From: Mojavia pulchra JT2-VF2
GTDB lineage: Bacteria; Cyanobacteriota; Cyanobacteriia; Cyanobacteriales; Nostocaceae
Direction of reading: 5' to 3'
DNA length: 64,000 nt
Assembly: GCA_019359325.1 (NCBI GenBank)
Contig: JAHHHN010000008.1
Location: 124,001 to 188,000 of the forward strand
Position numbers and translations under genes: made by a program. Position 1 is the stretch's first letter. Each line of letters opens with the position of its first letter. Under the pieces are notes generated by a model. It did not search any database. It was not told the origin of the DNA and worked only from the letters and a program-made list of their open reading frames with translations. Positions 42,734-53,056 of this stretch are shown here, in pieces.

Positions 42734-42832
42734 ATGGGAATAGGTCATGGCGCATGGGACACAGGGAATTGTCGTCAATGCCCAATGCCCAATGCCCCTT
42801 CGGGTACTCTTCGAGAACCCGCTTCGCGTGTA

Positions 42833-42877
42833 CGCAGTCGCTCATGGGGGAAACCCCCAAGACCGCGCTGTCTCACC
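42833..42877. repeat. Dispersed repeat, short form, in the rpsC-rplP spacer
   Basis: Bases 42833-42874 are identical, on the opposite strand, to 26596-26637. The unit is CGCAGTCGCTCATGGGGG, AAACCCCC, then AAGACCGCGCTGTCTC. Upstream are CCCAATGCCCAATGCCC short repeats and a TTCGAGAACCCGCTTCGCG palindrome. Downstream are CCCCAATCCCC units. Confidence 0.92.
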
Positions 42878-42916
42878 AATCCCCAATCCCCAGTAGATAG
42901 TACCTAGTACCCAATC

Positions 42917-43342
42917 ATGTTAAGTCCTAGAAGAACTAAATTCCGCAAACAACAGCGCGGACGGATGGAAGGTCTAGCCACCCGTGGCAGTACCCTTAAC
43001 TTTGGCGATTTTGCCCTCCAAGCTCAAGAACCTGCTTGGATTACCTCGCGTCAAATCGAAGCTTCGCGTCGGGCAATGACCCGTTATATTCGCCGGGGCG
43101 GACAAATTTGGATTCGGATTTTTCCTGACAAGCCTGTAACCATGCGTGCCGCTGAAACCCGGATGGGTTCCGGTAAAGGCAACCCAGAGTTTTGGGTAGC
43201 TGTAGTCAAGCCTGGGCGAATTTTGTTTGAAATCGCTGGCGTTTCTGAGGAAGTCGCTCGTGAAGCTATGCGCTTGGCTGCATATAAGCTGCCGATTAAA
43301 ACTAAATTTATTACGCGCCCTCAACCACAGGAGCAGGAGTAG
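42917..43342 (+). CDS. rplP: Ribosomal protein L16
   Basis: L16 organises the A-site region of the 50S subunit. The 141 residues begin [19 protein letters not shown], and the basic core has [26 protein letters not shown] and [17 protein letters not shown]. Length is close to normal (136). The spacer before it is 183 bp of repeats; rpmC follows 3 bp later. Confidence 0.98.
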   Translation: MLSPRRTKFRKQQRGRMEGLATRGSTLNFGDFALQAQEPAWITSRQIEASRRAMTRYIRRGGQIWIRIFPDKPVTMRAAETRMGSGKGNPEFWVAVVKPGRILFEIAGVSEEVAREAMRLAAYKLPIKTKFITRPQPQEQE

Positions 43343-43345
43343 GTT

Positions 43346-43573
43346 ATGCCTCTTCCCAAGATTTCAGAAGCTAGAGAATTAAGTGACGAGAAACTGGCTG
43401 AGGAAATTGTTGCTGTTAAAAGACAACTATTCCAGTTGCGCTTGCAAAAAGCTACCAGACAACTAGACAAGCCTCATCAGTTTAAGCACGCCCGACATCG
43501 GCTATCCCAATTACTGACGGTAGAGGGGGAACGCAAACGCGCAGCAAGTCAACCGTCTAAAGAAGAAAAGTAG
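43346..43573 (+). CDS. rpmC: Ribosomal protein L29
   Basis: L29 is a small two-helix 50S protein near the tunnel exit, next to L23. The 75 residues include ISEARELSDEKLAEEIVAVK and a FQLRLQKATRQL helix. It is slightly longer than in E. coli (63) because of a charged C-terminal tail. It starts at ATG 3 bp after rplP. Confidence 0.96.
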   Translation: MPLPKISEARELSDEKLAEEIVAVKRQLFQLRLQKATRQLDKPHQFKHARHRLSQLLTVEGERKRAASQPSKEEK

Positions 43574-43579
43574 GAGATT

Positions 43580-43831
43580 ATGTCAGTCAAAGAACGAGTT
43601 GGCTTGGTAGTGAGCGATAAAATGCAAAAAACGGTGGTAGTCGCCGTTGAAAACCGCGCTCCTCATCCCAAGTACGGCAAGATTGTAGTTCAAACTCGGC
43701 GCTATAAAGCTCACGATGAGGACAATCAGTGCAAAGTGGGCGATCGCGTTCGCATTCAGGAAACCAGACCCCTGAGTAAAACTAAGCGCTGGCAAGTCAC
43801 AGAAATTCTCAACGCCAAAGCTACAACTTAA
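43580..43831 (+). CDS. rpsQ: Ribosomal protein S17
   Basis: S17 is a primary 16S rRNA-binding protein with an OB fold. The 83 residues (usual 84) include [20 protein letters not shown], then HPKYGKIV, the [20 protein letters not shown] loop and [27 protein letters not shown] is just upstream. Confidence 0.97.
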   Translation: MSVKERVGLVVSDKMQKTVVVAVENRAPHPKYGKIVVQTRRYKAHDEDNQCKVGDRVRIQETRPLSKTKRWQVTEILNAKATT

Positions 43832-43872
43832 TAGTTGTTATAAAACTAACAACTGAACAAGGGAGACAAATT

Positions 43873-44241
43873 GTGATTCAACCCCAGACTTACCTGAATG
43901 TCGCAGATAATAGTGGTGCCCGAAAACTAATGTGCATTCGCGTATTAGGCGCAGGCAACCGTCGTTATGGTGGCGTAGGTGATAAAATTATTGCCGTTGT
44001 TAAAGATGCCCAACCCAACATGGCTGTGAAAAAGTCTGATGTTGTGGAGGCAGTAATTGTCCGCACTCGTAAAAGCATAAATCGAGACAGCGGTATGAGC
44101 ATTCGTTTTGACGATAACGCCGCAGTGATCATCAACAAAGATGGTAACCCCAGAGGCACACGGGTTTTTGGCCCAGTCGCACGGGAACTGCGCGATAAGA
44201 ACTTCACCAAAATTGTTTCTCTGGCTCCGGAGGTGCTGTAA
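43873..44241 (+). CDS. rplN: Ribosomal protein L14
   Basis: L14 forms an intersubunit bridge and is the docking site of the silencing factor RsfS. The 122 residues start from GTG (AAGGGAGAC ribosome-binding site) with [20 protein letters not shown], and contain AVIVRTRK and the [22 protein letters not shown] core. Its stop overlaps the rplX start by one nucleotide (TAATG). Confidence 0.98.
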   Translation: MIQPQTYLNVADNSGARKLMCIRVLGAGNRRYGGVGDKIIAVVKDAQPNMAVKKSDVVEAVIVRTRKSINRDSGMSIRFDDNAAVIINKDGNPRGTRVFGPVARELRDKNFTKIVSLAPEVL

Positions 44242-44594
44242 TGGCAACCAAACAGGGTACGCCCAAAGTATTCCACAAAATGCACGTCAAAACTGGTGAC
44301 ACCGTGCAAGTAATTGCTGGCAAAGACAAAGGTAAAGTTGGTGAAGTGATCCAAGCACTTCCACAGCTAAGTAAAGTCATTGTCAAAGGTGTAAATATTA
44401 AAACTAAACACGTCAAGCCTCAGCAAGAAGGAGAATCGGGAAGAATAGTCACCCAAGAGTTCCCAATTCATAGCTCCAACGTGATGCTCTATTCCACTAA
44501 GCAAAACGTTGCTAGTCGTGTATGCTACACCTTCACCGCAGAAGGTAAAAAAGTACGGAAGCTCAAGAAAACCGGCGAAATTTTGGATAAATAG
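44241..44594 (+). CDS. rplX: Ribosomal protein L24
   Basis: L24 is one of the two proteins that initiate 50S assembly. The 117 residues have the KOW motif [19 protein letters not shown] near the N-terminus and [13 protein letters not shown]. Slightly longer than E. coli (104). It starts in the TAATG overlap with rplN. After it is a 119-bp spacer with GAAGGATAAA-type repeats. Confidence 0.97.
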   Translation: MATKQGTPKVFHKMHVKTGDTVQVIAGKDKGKVGEVIQALPQLSKVIVKGVNIKTKHVKPQQEGESGRIVTQEFPIHSSNVMLYSTKQNVASRVCYTFTAEGKKVRKLKKTGEILDK

Positions 44595-44713
44595 GGATGA
44601 AGGATAAAGTATAAAAGCTGAAGGATAAAAATTTAAAAGTAATAATAATGACTTCAGACTTGATGCTTTTTTGGTTCCCTGACCAAGCCCAGGGATAAAC
44701 AGAACGAAAAACT

Positions 44714-45262
44714 ATGGCGACACCAAGACTCAAAAACTTATACCTGGAGACAATTGTCCCCAAGCTGACCAATCAGTTTCAATATACCAACGTTCATCAA
44801 GTACCGAAGTTGGTTAAGGTTACTGTTAACCGAGGTTTGGGGGAAGCGGCTCAAAACGCTAAGGCACTGGAAGCTTCCTTAAACGAAATTGCCTTGATCA
44901 CTGGTCAAAAGCCAGTAGTAACAAGGGCAAAAAAGGCGATCGCTGGCTTCAAAATTCGTCAAGGTATGCCTGTTGGTATCATGGTGACCCTGAGAGGCGA
45001 ACGGATGTATGCCTTTCTCGACCGACTCGTTAGCCTGACACTACCCAGAATCCGAGATTTTCGCGGCATTAGTCCCAAAAGCTTTGACGGTCGCGGTAAC
45101 TACACCTTGGGTGTCAGAGAACAGCTAATTTTTCCAGAAGTCGAGTACGACAGCATCGATCAAGTCCGTGGTCTAGATATTTCCATCATTACCACAGCGA
45201 AAAACGACGAAGAGGGCCGCGCCTTACTTAAAGAATTAGGAATGCCTTTTCGTGATCAATAA
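44714..45262 (+). CDS. rplE: Ribosomal protein L5
   Basis: L5 binds 5S rRNA in the central protuberance and contacts the P-site tRNA. The 182 residues include [40 protein letters not shown], the [20 protein letters not shown] loop and a GMPF C-terminus. Length is normal (179). No rpsN (S14) follows, unlike in E. coli; rpsH comes 20 bp later. Confidence 0.98.
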   Translation: MATPRLKNLYLETIVPKLTNQFQYTNVHQVPKLVKVTVNRGLGEAAQNAKALEASLNEIALITGQKPVVTRAKKAIAGFKIRQGMPVGIMVTLRGERMYAFLDRLVSLTLPRIRDFRGISPKSFDGRGNYTLGVREQLIFPEVEYDSIDQVRGLDISIITTAKNDEEGRALLKELGMPFRDQ

Positions 45263-45282
45263 GTTCATCTAAAGAGGGAACG

Positions 45283-45684
45283 ATGGCGGCTAACGACACA
45301 ATTGCAGATATGCTGACGCGCATCCGCAATGCCAATTTGGCAAGGCATCAAACTACACAAGTGCCAGCCACAAAACTCACCCGTAGTATTGCTAAAGTGC
45401 TACGCGATGAAGGTTTTATTTCTGAGTTTGAAGAAGCAGAAGAGGGAGTAAAGCGCAATCTGGTGATTTCCTTGAAATACAAGGGTAAAAATCGTCAGCC
45501 GCTCATTACCGCCTTAAAGCGAGTGAGTAAGCCAGGTTTGCGCGTTTACTCCAATAGAAAAGAATTACCTAGAGTACTGGGCGGCATTGGCATTGCCATT
45601 ATTTCTACATCCAGTGGCATCATGACTGACCGCGAAGCGCGGCGTCAGAACTTGGGTGGTGAAGTGCTGTGCTACGTCTGGTAG
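45283..45684 (+). CDS. rpsH: Ribosomal protein S8
   Basis: S8 binds the central domain of 16S rRNA, and in E. coli it represses the spc operon. The 133 residues include [17 protein letters not shown], then [12 protein letters not shown], and [15 protein letters not shown] with the C-terminal [19 protein letters not shown]. The 64-bp spacer after it is GTCATTAGTCATTAG repeats. Confidence 0.98.
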   Translation: MAANDTIADMLTRIRNANLARHQTTQVPATKLTRSIAKVLRDEGFISEFEEAEEGVKRNLVISLKYKGKNRQPLITALKRVSKPGLRVYSNRKELPRVLGGIGIAIISTSSGIMTDREARRQNLGGEVLCYVW

Positions 45685-45748
45685 TCATTAGTCATTAGTC
45701 ATTTGTCTTCTTAATAGACAAAGGACAAATAACAAAAGGCAAAAAGTC

Positions 45749-46297
45749 ATGTCTCGTATTGGTAAACGTCCAATTACTATTCCCGCCAAAGTCCAAGTGG
45801 CGATTGACGGCGCAAAAGTTGTAATCAAAGGCCCCAAGGGAGAACTTTCTCGCGATCTCCCTGCCCATGTCACAGTTTCCCAAGAAGGGGAAACATTACT
45901 GGTGAACCGTCGGGATGATTCCCGTACCTCTAGGCAAATGCACGGTTTAAGCCGTACTTTGGTTGCCAACATGGTCGAGGGAGTTTCCCAAGGTTTCCAG
46001 CGTCGTCTGGAAATTCAAGGTGTCGGTTACCGGGCACAAGTCCAAGGCCGTAACCTAGTCCTCAACATGGGTTACAGCCATCAAGTACAAATTGTTCCAC
46101 CAGATGGAATTCAGTTTGCAGTGGAAGGCACTACTAATGTCATAGTCAGTGGCTATGACAAAGAAATAGTAGGTAACACAGCAGCAAAAATTCGTGCCGT
46201 TCGTCCACCTGAACCTTATAAAGGTAAAGGCATTCGCTATGCCGGTGAAGTGGTCAGACGCAAAGCTGGTAAGACTGGTAAGAGTGGTAAGAAGTAA
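45749..46297 (+). CDS. rplF: Ribosomal protein L6
   Basis: L6 lies near the factor-binding site of the 50S subunit. The 182 residues start [20 protein letters not shown] and contain [20 protein letters not shown], the [20 protein letters not shown] repeat and [20 protein letters not shown]. It ends with a Gly/Lys-rich tail. rplR starts 2 bp after its stop. Confidence 0.98.
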   Translation: MSRIGKRPITIPAKVQVAIDGAKVVIKGPKGELSRDLPAHVTVSQEGETLLVNRRDDSRTSRQMHGLSRTLVANMVEGVSQGFQRRLEIQGVGYRAQVQGRNLVLNMGYSHQVQIVPPDGIQFAVEGTTNVIVSGYDKEIVGNTAAKIRAVRPPEPYKGKGIRYAGEVVRRKAGKTGKSGKK

Positions 46298-46299
46298 AA

Positions 46300-46662
46300 A
46301 TGAAACTTACTCGTAGAGAATCAAAAGTGCGTCGTCATCGACGTATCCGTGGTAAAGTTCAAGGTTCTCCAGAACGCCCACGTCTAGCCGTATTTCGCTC
46401 TAATGAGCATATCTATGCTCAGGTAATTGATGATACTCAACATCATACTTTAGTGGCAGCCTCAACTGTAGAACCTGATTTGAAATCTAGTTTAAATACA
46501 GGCTCTAACCGCGAAGCATCGGTGCAAGTTGGCAAATTGATAGCAGCGCGATCGCTAGAAAAAGGCATCACCAAAGTAGTGTTTGATCGCGGTGGCAACC
46601 TCTATCATGGTCGCATCAAAGCACTAGCTGATGCAGCACGTGAGGCTGGTTTAGATTTCTAA
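46300..46662 (+). CDS. rplR: Ribosomal protein L18
   Basis: L18 binds 5S rRNA with L5. The 120 residues have a basic N-terminus, the [20 protein letters not shown] strand-turn, and a C-terminal [20 protein letters not shown] segment. Length is normal. The spacer after it (46663-46767) consists of GTCATTAGTCATTAGTC and GACAAATGACAACTGAC repeats. Confidence 0.97.
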   Translation: MKLTRRESKVRRHRRIRGKVQGSPERPRLAVFRSNEHIYAQVIDDTQHHTLVAASTVEPDLKSSLNTGSNREASVQVGKLIAARSLEKGITKVVFDRGGNLYHGRIKALADAAREAGLDF

Positions 46663-46663
46663 A

Positions 46664-46750
46664 GTCATTAGTCATTAGTCATTGGTCATTAGTCATTTAA
46701 CGAATGACATAAGACAAATGGCAAAAGACAAATGACAACTGACAACTGAC
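46664..46750. repeat. Short tandem repeats in the rplR-rpsE spacer
   Basis: Four to five units of GTCATTAGTCATTAG are followed by the roughly complementary ATGACATAAGACAAATGGC and TGACAACTGACAACTGAC units, so the transcript can fold back on itself. The same style of repeat follows rpsH (45686-45745). Confidence 0.8.
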
Positions 46751-46767
46751 GTTGAGAGAGCATGATT

Positions 46768-47292
46768 ATGGCAACTGGTCGTCGTAAAGCAAACCGCGCA
46801 AAGAAAGAAGAAACCAACTGGCAAGAGCGGGTAATTCAGATCCGACGTGTAAGTAAGGTCGTTAAAGGAGGTAAAAAACTCAGCTTCCGAGCGATCGTTG
46901 TCGTTGGTAACGAACGAGGTCAAGTCGGTGTAGGAGTAGGCAAAGCCTCAGATGTAATTGGTGCCGTTAAAAAAGGCGTAGCCGACGGTAAAAAACATCT
47001 GATTGACATCCCAATCACCAAATCTAACTCTATCCCCCACCCCATTGATGGTACAGGTGGTGGAGCCAAGGTAATGATGCGACCAGCCGCACCAGGTACT
47101 GGAGTAATTGCTGGTGGAGCCGTCCGGACTGTGCTGGAGTTGGCCGGAGTTCGCAACATCTTAGCCAAGCAGCTCGGCTCCAATAATCCACTTAATAACG
47201 CTAGAGCCGCAGTTAACGCCCTATCTACACTGCGTACCTTTGCTGAAGTTGCGGAAGATCGGGGTATTCCTATTGAAAATCTCTACATCTAG
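46768..47292 (+). CDS. rpsE: Ribosomal protein S5
   Basis: S5 works in the decoding fidelity centre and mRNA helicase of the 30S subunit. The 174 residues include the double-stranded RNA-binding part [19 protein letters not shown], the [17 protein letters not shown] loop and [23 protein letters not shown] 46768 is preferred to ATG 46762 because GAGAGAG lies 8 nt before it. No rpmD (L30) gene follows; rplO is next after 48 bp. Confidence 0.97.
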   Translation: MATGRRKANRAKKEETNWQERVIQIRRVSKVVKGGKKLSFRAIVVVGNERGQVGVGVGKASDVIGAVKKGVADGKKHLIDIPITKSNSIPHPIDGTGGGAKVMMRPAAPGTGVIAGGAVRTVLELAGVRNILAKQLGSNNPLNNARAAVNALSTLRTFAEVAEDRGIPIENLYI

Positions 47293-47340
47293 TAGAGCCG
47301 CCCCTGTAGAGTATTAGTGTAAAAAATTACTATTTACATC

Positions 47341-47787
47341 ATGAGACTCAACGATGCCAAGCCCCAAAAAGGCTCAAAAAAACGCCGTCGCCGTGTAGGT
47401 AGAGGTATTTCTGCTGGTCAAGGTGCAAGTGCTGGTCTAGGTATGCGGGGTCAAAACTCTCGCTCTGGTGGCGGTACTCGACCGGGCTTTGAAGGCGGTC
47501 AACAGCCATTGTACCGCCGCCTACCTAAGTTAAAAGGCTTTCCGATAGTGAATCGGAAAATTTACACTACGATAAATGTAGATAAGCTAGCCTCCCTCCC
47601 TGCTAATACAGAAGTAACTTTAGATTCCTTAAAAGCGGCAGGGATCATTACTTCTATTAAGGGCCCATTGAAAATTTTGGGTAATGGGGAATTGAGCGTT
47701 CCGCTCAAGGTACAAGCGGCGGCTTTCACAGGTCAAGCTCGTAGCAAAATTGAGGCAGCTGGAGGAAGTTGTGAAGTCCCAGAGTGA
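47341..47787 (+). CDS. rplO: Ribosomal protein L15
   Basis: L15 is a late-assembly 50S protein with a long basic N-terminal extension. The 148 residues include [20 protein letters not shown], then [20 protein letters not shown] and [13 protein letters not shown]. Length is normal (144). secY follows after 70 bp. Confidence 0.97.
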   Translation: MRLNDAKPQKGSKKRRRRVGRGISAGQGASAGLGMRGQNSRSGGGTRPGFEGGQQPLYRRLPKLKGFPIVNRKIYTTINVDKLASLPANTEVTLDSLKAAGIITSIKGPLKILGNGELSVPLKVQAAAFTGQARSKIEAAGGSCEVPE

Positions 47788-47857
47788 AGCCCAATAGGGC
47801 ACTTCAATGCTAACCAACTCGCTTCCAGAGCCTGGTTCACGATAAAGGTAGCACTCT

Positions 47858-49171
47858 ATGATCAGTCGAGACAAATCCCCAACGGCTCAAGAAACTTTTA
47901 TGCAGATGGCACAAGCAGCTGGGCTAAGAGGTAGGCTGCTTGTCACTGTCGGTATTTTAATTTTGGTTCGCCTGGGCATCTTTCTGCCTGTACCAGGTAT
48001 TGATAGAGCTCGGTTTGGCGAAGCAATATCGAGCAACAATTCCATATTTGGTTTATTGGATATATTTTCTGGGCGGGGACTTTCGACTTTGGGAGTCTTT
48101 GCCTTGGGTATTTTACCCTTCATTAATGCGTCCATTATTATCCAATTGCTCACTGCTGCTCTACCATCTTTAGAAAATTTACAGAAAAATGAAGGCGAAG
48201 CGGGTCGGCGCAAAATTTCGCAGATTACGCGTTACGTCTCTTTAGGGTGGGCAATTATTCAAAGTGTGGCTTTTTCTGCCTTATTCCTACAGCAATTTGC
48301 CTTAAACCCAGGCCCAGTATTCGTAGCCGAAACCGCGATCGCTCTGACTGCTGGTTCAATGTTCGTGATGTGGGCATCAGAACTAATCACAGAACGCGGT
48401 ATAGGGAATGGCGCATCATTGTTGATTTTTGTCAACATTGTAGCATCACTACCAAAATCATTGGGTGACACTATCGACTTGGTGCAAGTTGGTGGTAGAG
48501 AAATCGTGGGTCGCGTAATTGTTCTGTTAGTAGTATTCCTGGCAACAATTGTTGGTATTGTGTTTGTTCAGGAAGGAATTCGTCGCATCCCAATTATTTC
48601 AGCACGTCGTCAAGTAGGGCGGCGAGTTTTAGCTGAACAACGTAGCTACCTACCACTGCGGCTGAATTCCGGTGGTGTTATGCCAATTATTTTTGCAGCT
48701 GCGATTTTGAGTTTGCCACTGCTGATTGCTAATTTCACCAAAAATCCGGACTTAGCAAATATCGTTAACACTTATCTCAGCCCTGGTGGATCTCAGGCTT
48801 GGGCATATGCCTTGGTCTATTTAGTTTCTATCATTTTCTTCAGCTATTTCTATTCTTCGTTGATTGTCAACCCAGTAGATGTAGCGCAGAACTTGAAGAA
48901 GATGGGTTCTAGTATTCCAGGAATTCGTCCAGGTAGGGCAACGAGTGAGTATATTGAGCGGGTAATCAATCGACTAACTTTTTTAGGTGCGATATTTTTG
49001 GGCATCGTTGCTATTATACCCACCGCTGTCGAAAGTGCTTTAGGAGTACCAACTTTTAAAGGACTGGGCGCTACATCTTTATTAATTCTAGTTGGTGTGG
49101 CGATTGATACAGCTAAGCAAGTTCAAACCTACGTTATATCTCAGCGATATGAAGGAATGGTGAAACAATAG
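47858..49171 (+). CDS. secY: Preprotein translocase subunit SecY
   Basis: SecY forms the protein-conducting channel in the plasma and thylakoid membranes together with SecE and SecG. The 437 residues have ten predicted membrane segments. Landmarks are [16 protein letters not shown] near segment 1, [17 protein letters not shown], the cytosolic loop [16 protein letters not shown], and [13 protein letters not shown]. It ends with a short basic tail. The stop overlaps the adk start by one nucleotide. The secG subunit lies at 60883 in this window. Confidence 0.98.
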   Translation: MISRDKSPTAQETFMQMAQAAGLRGRLLVTVGILILVRLGIFLPVPGIDRARFGEAISSNNSIFGLLDIFSGRGLSTLGVFALGILPFINASIIIQLLTAALPSLENLQKNEGEAGRRKISQITRYVSLGWAIIQSVAFSALFLQQFALNPGPVFVAETAIALTAGSMFVMWASELITERGIGNGASLLIFVNIVASLPKSLGDTIDLVQVGGREIVGRVIVLLVVFLATIVGIVFVQEGIRRIPIISARRQVGRRVLAEQRSYLPLRLNSGGVMPIIFAAAILSLPLLIANFTKNPDLANIVNTYLSPGGSQAWAYALVYLVSIIFFSYFYSSLIVNPVDVAQNLKKMGSSIPGIRPGRATSEYIERVINRLTFLGAIFLGIVAIIPTAVESALGVPTFKGLGATSLLILVGVAIDTAKQVQTYVISQRYEGMVKQ

Positions 49172-49725
49172 TGACGCGATTAATCTTCTTGGGACCACCT
49201 GGGGCTGGAAAAGGAACTCAAGCTCACACCTTGGCTGAACACTTGCATATTCCCCATATTTCTACCGGTGATATATTACGGCAAGCCATGAAAGAGCAAA
49301 CCCCTTTAGGGATAAAAGCTCAAAGCTATGTTGATAGCGGTGAGTTAGTTCCCGACCAGCTAGTACAGGAATTGGTACAGGAACGCTTAGGGCAACCGGA
49401 TGCCAAATCTGGTTGGATTCTAGATGGCTTTCCCCGCAAAGTAACGCAAGCGGTGTTTTTGGAAGAGTTGCTGGAAACAATACATCAGAGTGGAGAAAGG
49501 GTAGTTAACCTGGATGCGCCAGATGATGTTGTGGTAGCACGTTTACTAGCACGAGGTAGAAAAGATGACAGCGAAGAAGTGATTCGTCGTCGTCTAGAAG
49601 TTTATCGTTCTGAAACTGAACCCTTAATTGATTATTACCGCGATCGCCAAAAACTCCTCACGGTCAATGGTAACCAGTCCCAAGAAGAAGTCACGACTGA
49701 ACTTCAAAAGGTAATAGCTTTTTAA
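49171..49725 (+). CDS. adk: Adenylate kinase, short form
   Basis: Adk interconverts ATP + AMP and 2 ADP. The 184 residues start from GTG ([20 protein letters not shown]) with the P-loop at 7-15, the AMP-binding [10 protein letters not shown], the [11 protein letters not shown] motif and [15 protein letters not shown]. The LID is short and has no Cys, so this is the short, zinc-free form (about 30 residues shorter than E. coli). It sits between secY and infA, as in many bacteria. Confidence 0.97.
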   Translation: MTRLIFLGPPGAGKGTQAHTLAEHLHIPHISTGDILRQAMKEQTPLGIKAQSYVDSGELVPDQLVQELVQERLGQPDAKSGWILDGFPRKVTQAVFLEELLETIHQSGERVVNLDAPDDVVVARLLARGRKDDSEEVIRRRLEVYRSETEPLIDYYRDRQKLLTVNGNQSQEEVTTELQKVIAF

Positions 49726-49957
49726 TCACAGCCGAGGAGGGGTAGAAGGGAGGAATCGACAATTTAAAATTCATAATTTCTCCCATAGCCTCACTTTCAG
49801 CCATGCCCTACCTCACTGTTGGCTCTGGAGATAAGGCATATGGCATTTTTAGCTAAGATATATTAATAAACTGTTGATATATTTCGTAAATTGTGTTCTT
49901 GTGCAGGTGAAGCTACGGCAAAAGAACAGGAGATTGTTGAGTTGAGGAAAACACAAA

Positions 49958-50182
49958 TTGTCTAAGCAAGATTTGATTGAAATGGAAGGCACGGTCACCG
50001 AGTCATTGCCCAATGCGATGTTTCGCGTTGACTTGGATAATGGCTTTAATGTCCTGGCACACATTTCTGGCAAAATCCGCCGCAATTACATCAAGATTTT
50101 ACCTGGCGATCGCGTCAAAGTGGAGTTAACTCCCTACGACTTGACAAAGGGTAGAATTACCTATCGACTGCGAAAGAAGTAA
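49958..50182 (+). CDS. infA: Translation initiation factor IF-1
   Basis: IF-1 is an OB-fold protein that blocks the A site during initiation. The 74 residues include [40 protein letters not shown] and the C-terminal [13 protein letters not shown]. The start codon is TTG, with GAGG about 10 nt upstream; the rest of the frame leaves no later start that would keep the conserved N-terminus. A non-AUG start on an initiation factor gene might lower its expression. Confidence 0.95.
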
Positions 50183-50297
50183 GTTTATGTAGAGAATATT
50201 ACCATAAAATTACCCTTTTGGGTGTTGCTTAGTCATTTAACTGACTAAATTACCTAAAAATGCTATAATTCACTATTTGGAGTTAATTAAAAAAGGC

Positions 50298-50411
50298 ATG
50301 AAAGTCAGAGCCTCAGTCAAAAAGATTTGTGAAAAGTGTAACGTGATCAAACGCCGTGGTCGCGTCATGGTGATTTGTGTTAACCCCAAGCATAAGCAAC
50401 GTCAAGGATAG
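50298..50411 (+). CDS. rpmJ: Ribosomal protein L36
   Basis: L36 is the smallest 50S protein. The 37 residues start [20 protein letters not shown] and end in [10 protein letters not shown]. They carry the zinc-ribbon set Cys11, Cys14, Cys27 and His32, so this is the zinc-containing (C+) form. It starts from ATG with AAAAGGC upstream, in its usual place between infA and rpsM. The spacer before it has a TTAGTCA/TGACTAA hairpin. Confidence 0.97.
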   Translation: MKVRASVKKICEKCNVIKRRGRVMVICVNPKHKQRQG

Positions 50412-50526
50412 CACTTCAAACCACAAACAGAGTGAAGTGCTACACAAAAGCACCATCAACAGCTAAAGATGCGATTAATCGCGTTTTTCTAACAGCAATT
50501 GTCAGAACGAAAGGGAGAGATTCATT

Positions 50527-50907
50527 GTGGCACGTATTGCCGGAGTAGACCTTCCACGCGATAAGCGTGTTGAGATTGGTCTAACCTACATCTACGGAAT
50601 TGGTTTATCCAGATCGCAAGAAATTTTAGCGGCTACAGGTGTAAACCCAGACACCCGCGTTAAAGAACTCAGTGATGCCGATGTTGCAGCCCTGCGAGGA
50701 GAAGTAGAAAGCAACTATCAAGTCGAAGGGGACTTGCGGCGCTGGGAAGCGATGAACATTAAGCGCTTAGTTGACATTGGTACTTACAGGGGGCGGCGTC
50801 ATCGCATGGGCTTACCGGTAAGAGGACAAAGAACTCGCACTAATGCCAGAACCCGTCGTGGGAGAAGGCAGACAGTGGCTGGTAAGAAGAAAGCACCAGG
50901 CAAATAA
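50527..50907 (+). CDS. rpsM: Ribosomal protein S13
   Basis: S13 is a 30S head protein that bridges to the 50S subunit and touches the P-site tRNA. The 126 residues begin [20 protein letters not shown] from GTG, with a GAAAGGGAGAG ribosome-binding site. The [20 protein letters not shown] core and [18 protein letters not shown] tail are diagnostic. Slightly longer than E. coli (118). Confidence 0.98.
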   Translation: MARIAGVDLPRDKRVEIGLTYIYGIGLSRSQEILAATGVNPDTRVKELSDADVAALRGEVESNYQVEGDLRRWEAMNIKRLVDIGTYRGRRHRMGLPVRGQRTRTNARTRRGRRQTVAGKKKAPGK

Positions 50908-50961
50908 GATTTCAACGCTTGCTCAACAGAGCAAAGTTTACCCTAAATTCACTACACAACT

Positions 50962-51357
50962 ATGGCGCGACAACCAACTAAAAAAACTGGAAGCAAAAAG
51001 CAGAAACGCAACGTACCCAACGGCATGGCTTACATCCAGTCTACTTTCAACAATAGCATTGTCACCATTACCGATCAAAACGGAGATGTCATCTCCTGGG
51101 CAAGTGCTGGTTCTAGCGGTTTTAAAGGGGCAAAAAAGGGAACTCCCTTTGCAGCACAAACCGCAGCTGAAAGTGCTGCTCGTCGAGCCATCGATCAAGG
51201 AATGCGCCAAATTGAAGTAATGGTCAGTGGCCCTGGTGCAGGTAGAGAAACCGCTATCCGAGCACTTCAAGGAGCAGGGCTGGAAATTACACTCATTCGG
51301 GATATTACCCCGATTCCTCACAATGGTTGCCGCCCGCCTAAGCGCCGCCGAGTTTAG
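50962..51357 (+). CDS. rpsK: Ribosomal protein S11
   Basis: S11 lines the 30S platform near the E site. The 131 residues include [20 protein letters not shown], then [35 protein letters not shown] and the terminal [18 protein letters not shown]. Length is normal (129). No rpsD follows; rpoA is next after about 300 bp. Confidence 0.98.
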   Translation: MARQPTKKTGSKKQKRNVPNGMAYIQSTFNNSIVTITDQNGDVISWASAGSSGFKGAKKGTPFAAQTAAESAARRAIDQGMRQIEVMVSGPGAGRETAIRALQGAGLEITLIRDITPIPHNGCRPPKRRRV

Positions 51358-51656
51358 AACCGATTCTTTGGCGCAATGAAGGCAAAAAGTTGGAGCATAG
51401 GAAAGCCACCTGTAATAGCCGCTTGGACGTCTAGCGTGCAAACTGCTGTATCAGGATTGAGACTTTTGAACTACTTCCCAACTTAAAAAACCAAAATTAA
51501 TTATTAGCGCCCATAAGCTTAACAGGGACGTCAAACTCTAGCGGCATTTGAAGTTAGTAGCTTGATATACCTGAAGTAAGCTTTAGGGCAAAAACTAAAT
51601 TCAGGAGGCAATCGATTTGCCTACTAGCAGCACCTTAAAATAAGGGAGGCAACTCC

Positions 51657-52604
51657 GTGGCGCAGTTTCAAATTGAATGTGTAGAGTCTAATACTGAGGA
51701 AAGTCGAAGCCATTACAGTAAATTTGTCCTAGAACCTCTAGAACGTGGTCAAGGAACAACAGTTGGCAACGCCCTGAGGCGGGTTTTACTGTCCAACCTA
51801 GAGGGTACAGCAGTTACAGCAGTACGAATTGCAGGCGTTTCACACGAGTTTGCCACAGTTCCAGGTGTACGGGAAGATGTGCTGGAAATTATCATGCGGA
51901 TGAAGGAAGTCATCCTCAAAAGCTATTCCTCTCAGCCTCAAATTGGGCGCTTGCTCGTTAACGGGCCAACAACAGTCACTGCGGCGCATTTTGATTTGCC
52001 CAGTGAAGTAGAAATCATCGATCCGACCCAGTATGTAGCTACCCTAGCGGAAGGTGGCAAGCTGGAAATGGAATTTCGGATTGAGAAAGGTAAAGGTTAC
52101 CGCACTGTGGAGCGAGGACGCGAAGAAGCCACATCTTTGGACTTTCTGCAAATCGACTCAGTATTTATGCCAGTGCGAAAAGTTAACTATAGCGTCGAAG
52201 AAGCCCGTGGAGATGGCTCCATCACCAAGGACAGATTGCTATTGGAAGTTTGGACAAATGGTAGTGTTTCTCCTCAAGAAGCATTATCATCCGCCGCTGG
52301 GATTTTGGTAGATCTATTCAACCCATTGAAAGATATATCCCTGGAACCAACCGATACAGGCGCAGATATTCCAGACGATCCAACCGCCCAAATTCCCATC
52401 GAAGAGTTACAACTTTCTGTACGAGCATACAACTGTCTAAAGCGAGCACAAGTTAACTCTGTGGCCGACTTGTTGGACTACACCCAAGAAGACCTGTTAG
52501 AAATTAAAAACTTTGGTCAAAAGTCAGCAGAAGAAGTAGTTGAAGCTCTACAGCGACGCTTAGGTATTACTTTACCTCAAGAAAGAAGCTCTAAACACAG
52601 TTAA
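51657..52604 (+). CDS. rpoA: RNA polymerase subunit alpha
   Basis: Alpha nucleates RNA polymerase assembly and contacts activators and UP elements. The 315 residues start at GTG with GGGAGGCAA upstream. The N-terminal domain (1-230) has LEPLERGQGTTVGNALRRVL, and the C-terminal DNA-binding domain (about 245-310) has LELSVRAYNCLKR-type helices, here IEELQLSVRAYNCLKRAQVN and LLEIKNFGQKSAEEV. The 299-bp spacer before it holds a small AGGCAA/TTGCCT hairpin (about 51606-51622) and may include its own promoter. Confidence 0.98.
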   Translation: MAQFQIECVESNTEESRSHYSKFVLEPLERGQGTTVGNALRRVLLSNLEGTAVTAVRIAGVSHEFATVPGVREDVLEIIMRMKEVILKSYSSQPQIGRLLVNGPTTVTAAHFDLPSEVEIIDPTQYVATLAEGGKLEMEFRIEKGKGYRTVERGREEATSLDFLQIDSVFMPVRKVNYSVEEARGDGSITKDRLLLEVWTNGSVSPQEALSSAAGILVDLFNPLKDISLEPTDTGADIPDDPTAQIPIEELQLSVRAYNCLKRAQVNSVADLLDYTQEDLLEIKNFGQKSAEEVVEALQRRLGITLPQERSSKHS

Positions 52605-52637
52605 GGCAAAACCGTTAATAATTCATAGTGCATTATT

Positions 52638-52988
52638 ATGCGTCACCGTTGTCGAGTCAAGAAACTCAGTAAACCAGCAGACCAGCGTCGCGCTTTGTTG
52701 CGCGCGCTGACTACCGAACTAGTTCGTCATGGACGGATTACTACCACTTTAGTCCGAGCTAAAGTAGTACGAAGTGAAGTAGATAAAATGATTACCTTAG
52801 CCAAAGACGGCTCCTTAGCAGCACGCCGAGAAGCTCTAGGCTACATTTACGACAAACAACTAGTTCATGCTCTATTTGAGCAAGCTCCCACTCGCTATGC
52901 TAACCGTCAAGGAGGGTATACCCGCATCCTGCATACTGTGCCTCGTCGAGGCGATAATGCTGAGATGGCAATAATTGAATTGGTTTAA
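52638..52988 (+). CDS. rplQ: Ribosomal protein L17
   Basis: L17 is a 50S tunnel-exit protein. The 116 residues begin [20 protein letters not shown] and include [20 protein letters not shown] and the C-terminal [20 protein letters not shown]. It starts at ATG 33 bp after rpoA. Downstream is an AAGGATAAA/TTTTATCCTT hairpin before truA. Confidence 0.98.
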   Translation: MRHRCRVKKLSKPADQRRALLRALTTELVRHGRITTTLVRAKVVRSEVDKMITLAKDGSLAARREALGYIYDKQLVHALFEQAPTRYANRQGGYTRILHTVPRRGDNAEMAIIELV

Positions 52989-53056
52989 GAAGGATGAAGT
53001 TTAAAGGATAAAGGATGAAATTTTTATCCTTCATACTTCAAATTTGAGTTGATTCT

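Noticed and set aside
42618-42860. An 80-codon minus-strand frame across the end of rpsC and its spacer
   Set aside because: Its start comes from the dispersed repeat, which gives a similar peptide at 26610, and the rest is antisense to rpsC.
50938-51441. A 167-codon minus-strand frame over rpsK
   Set aside because: It covers the certain S11 gene in antisense and has no recognisable domain.
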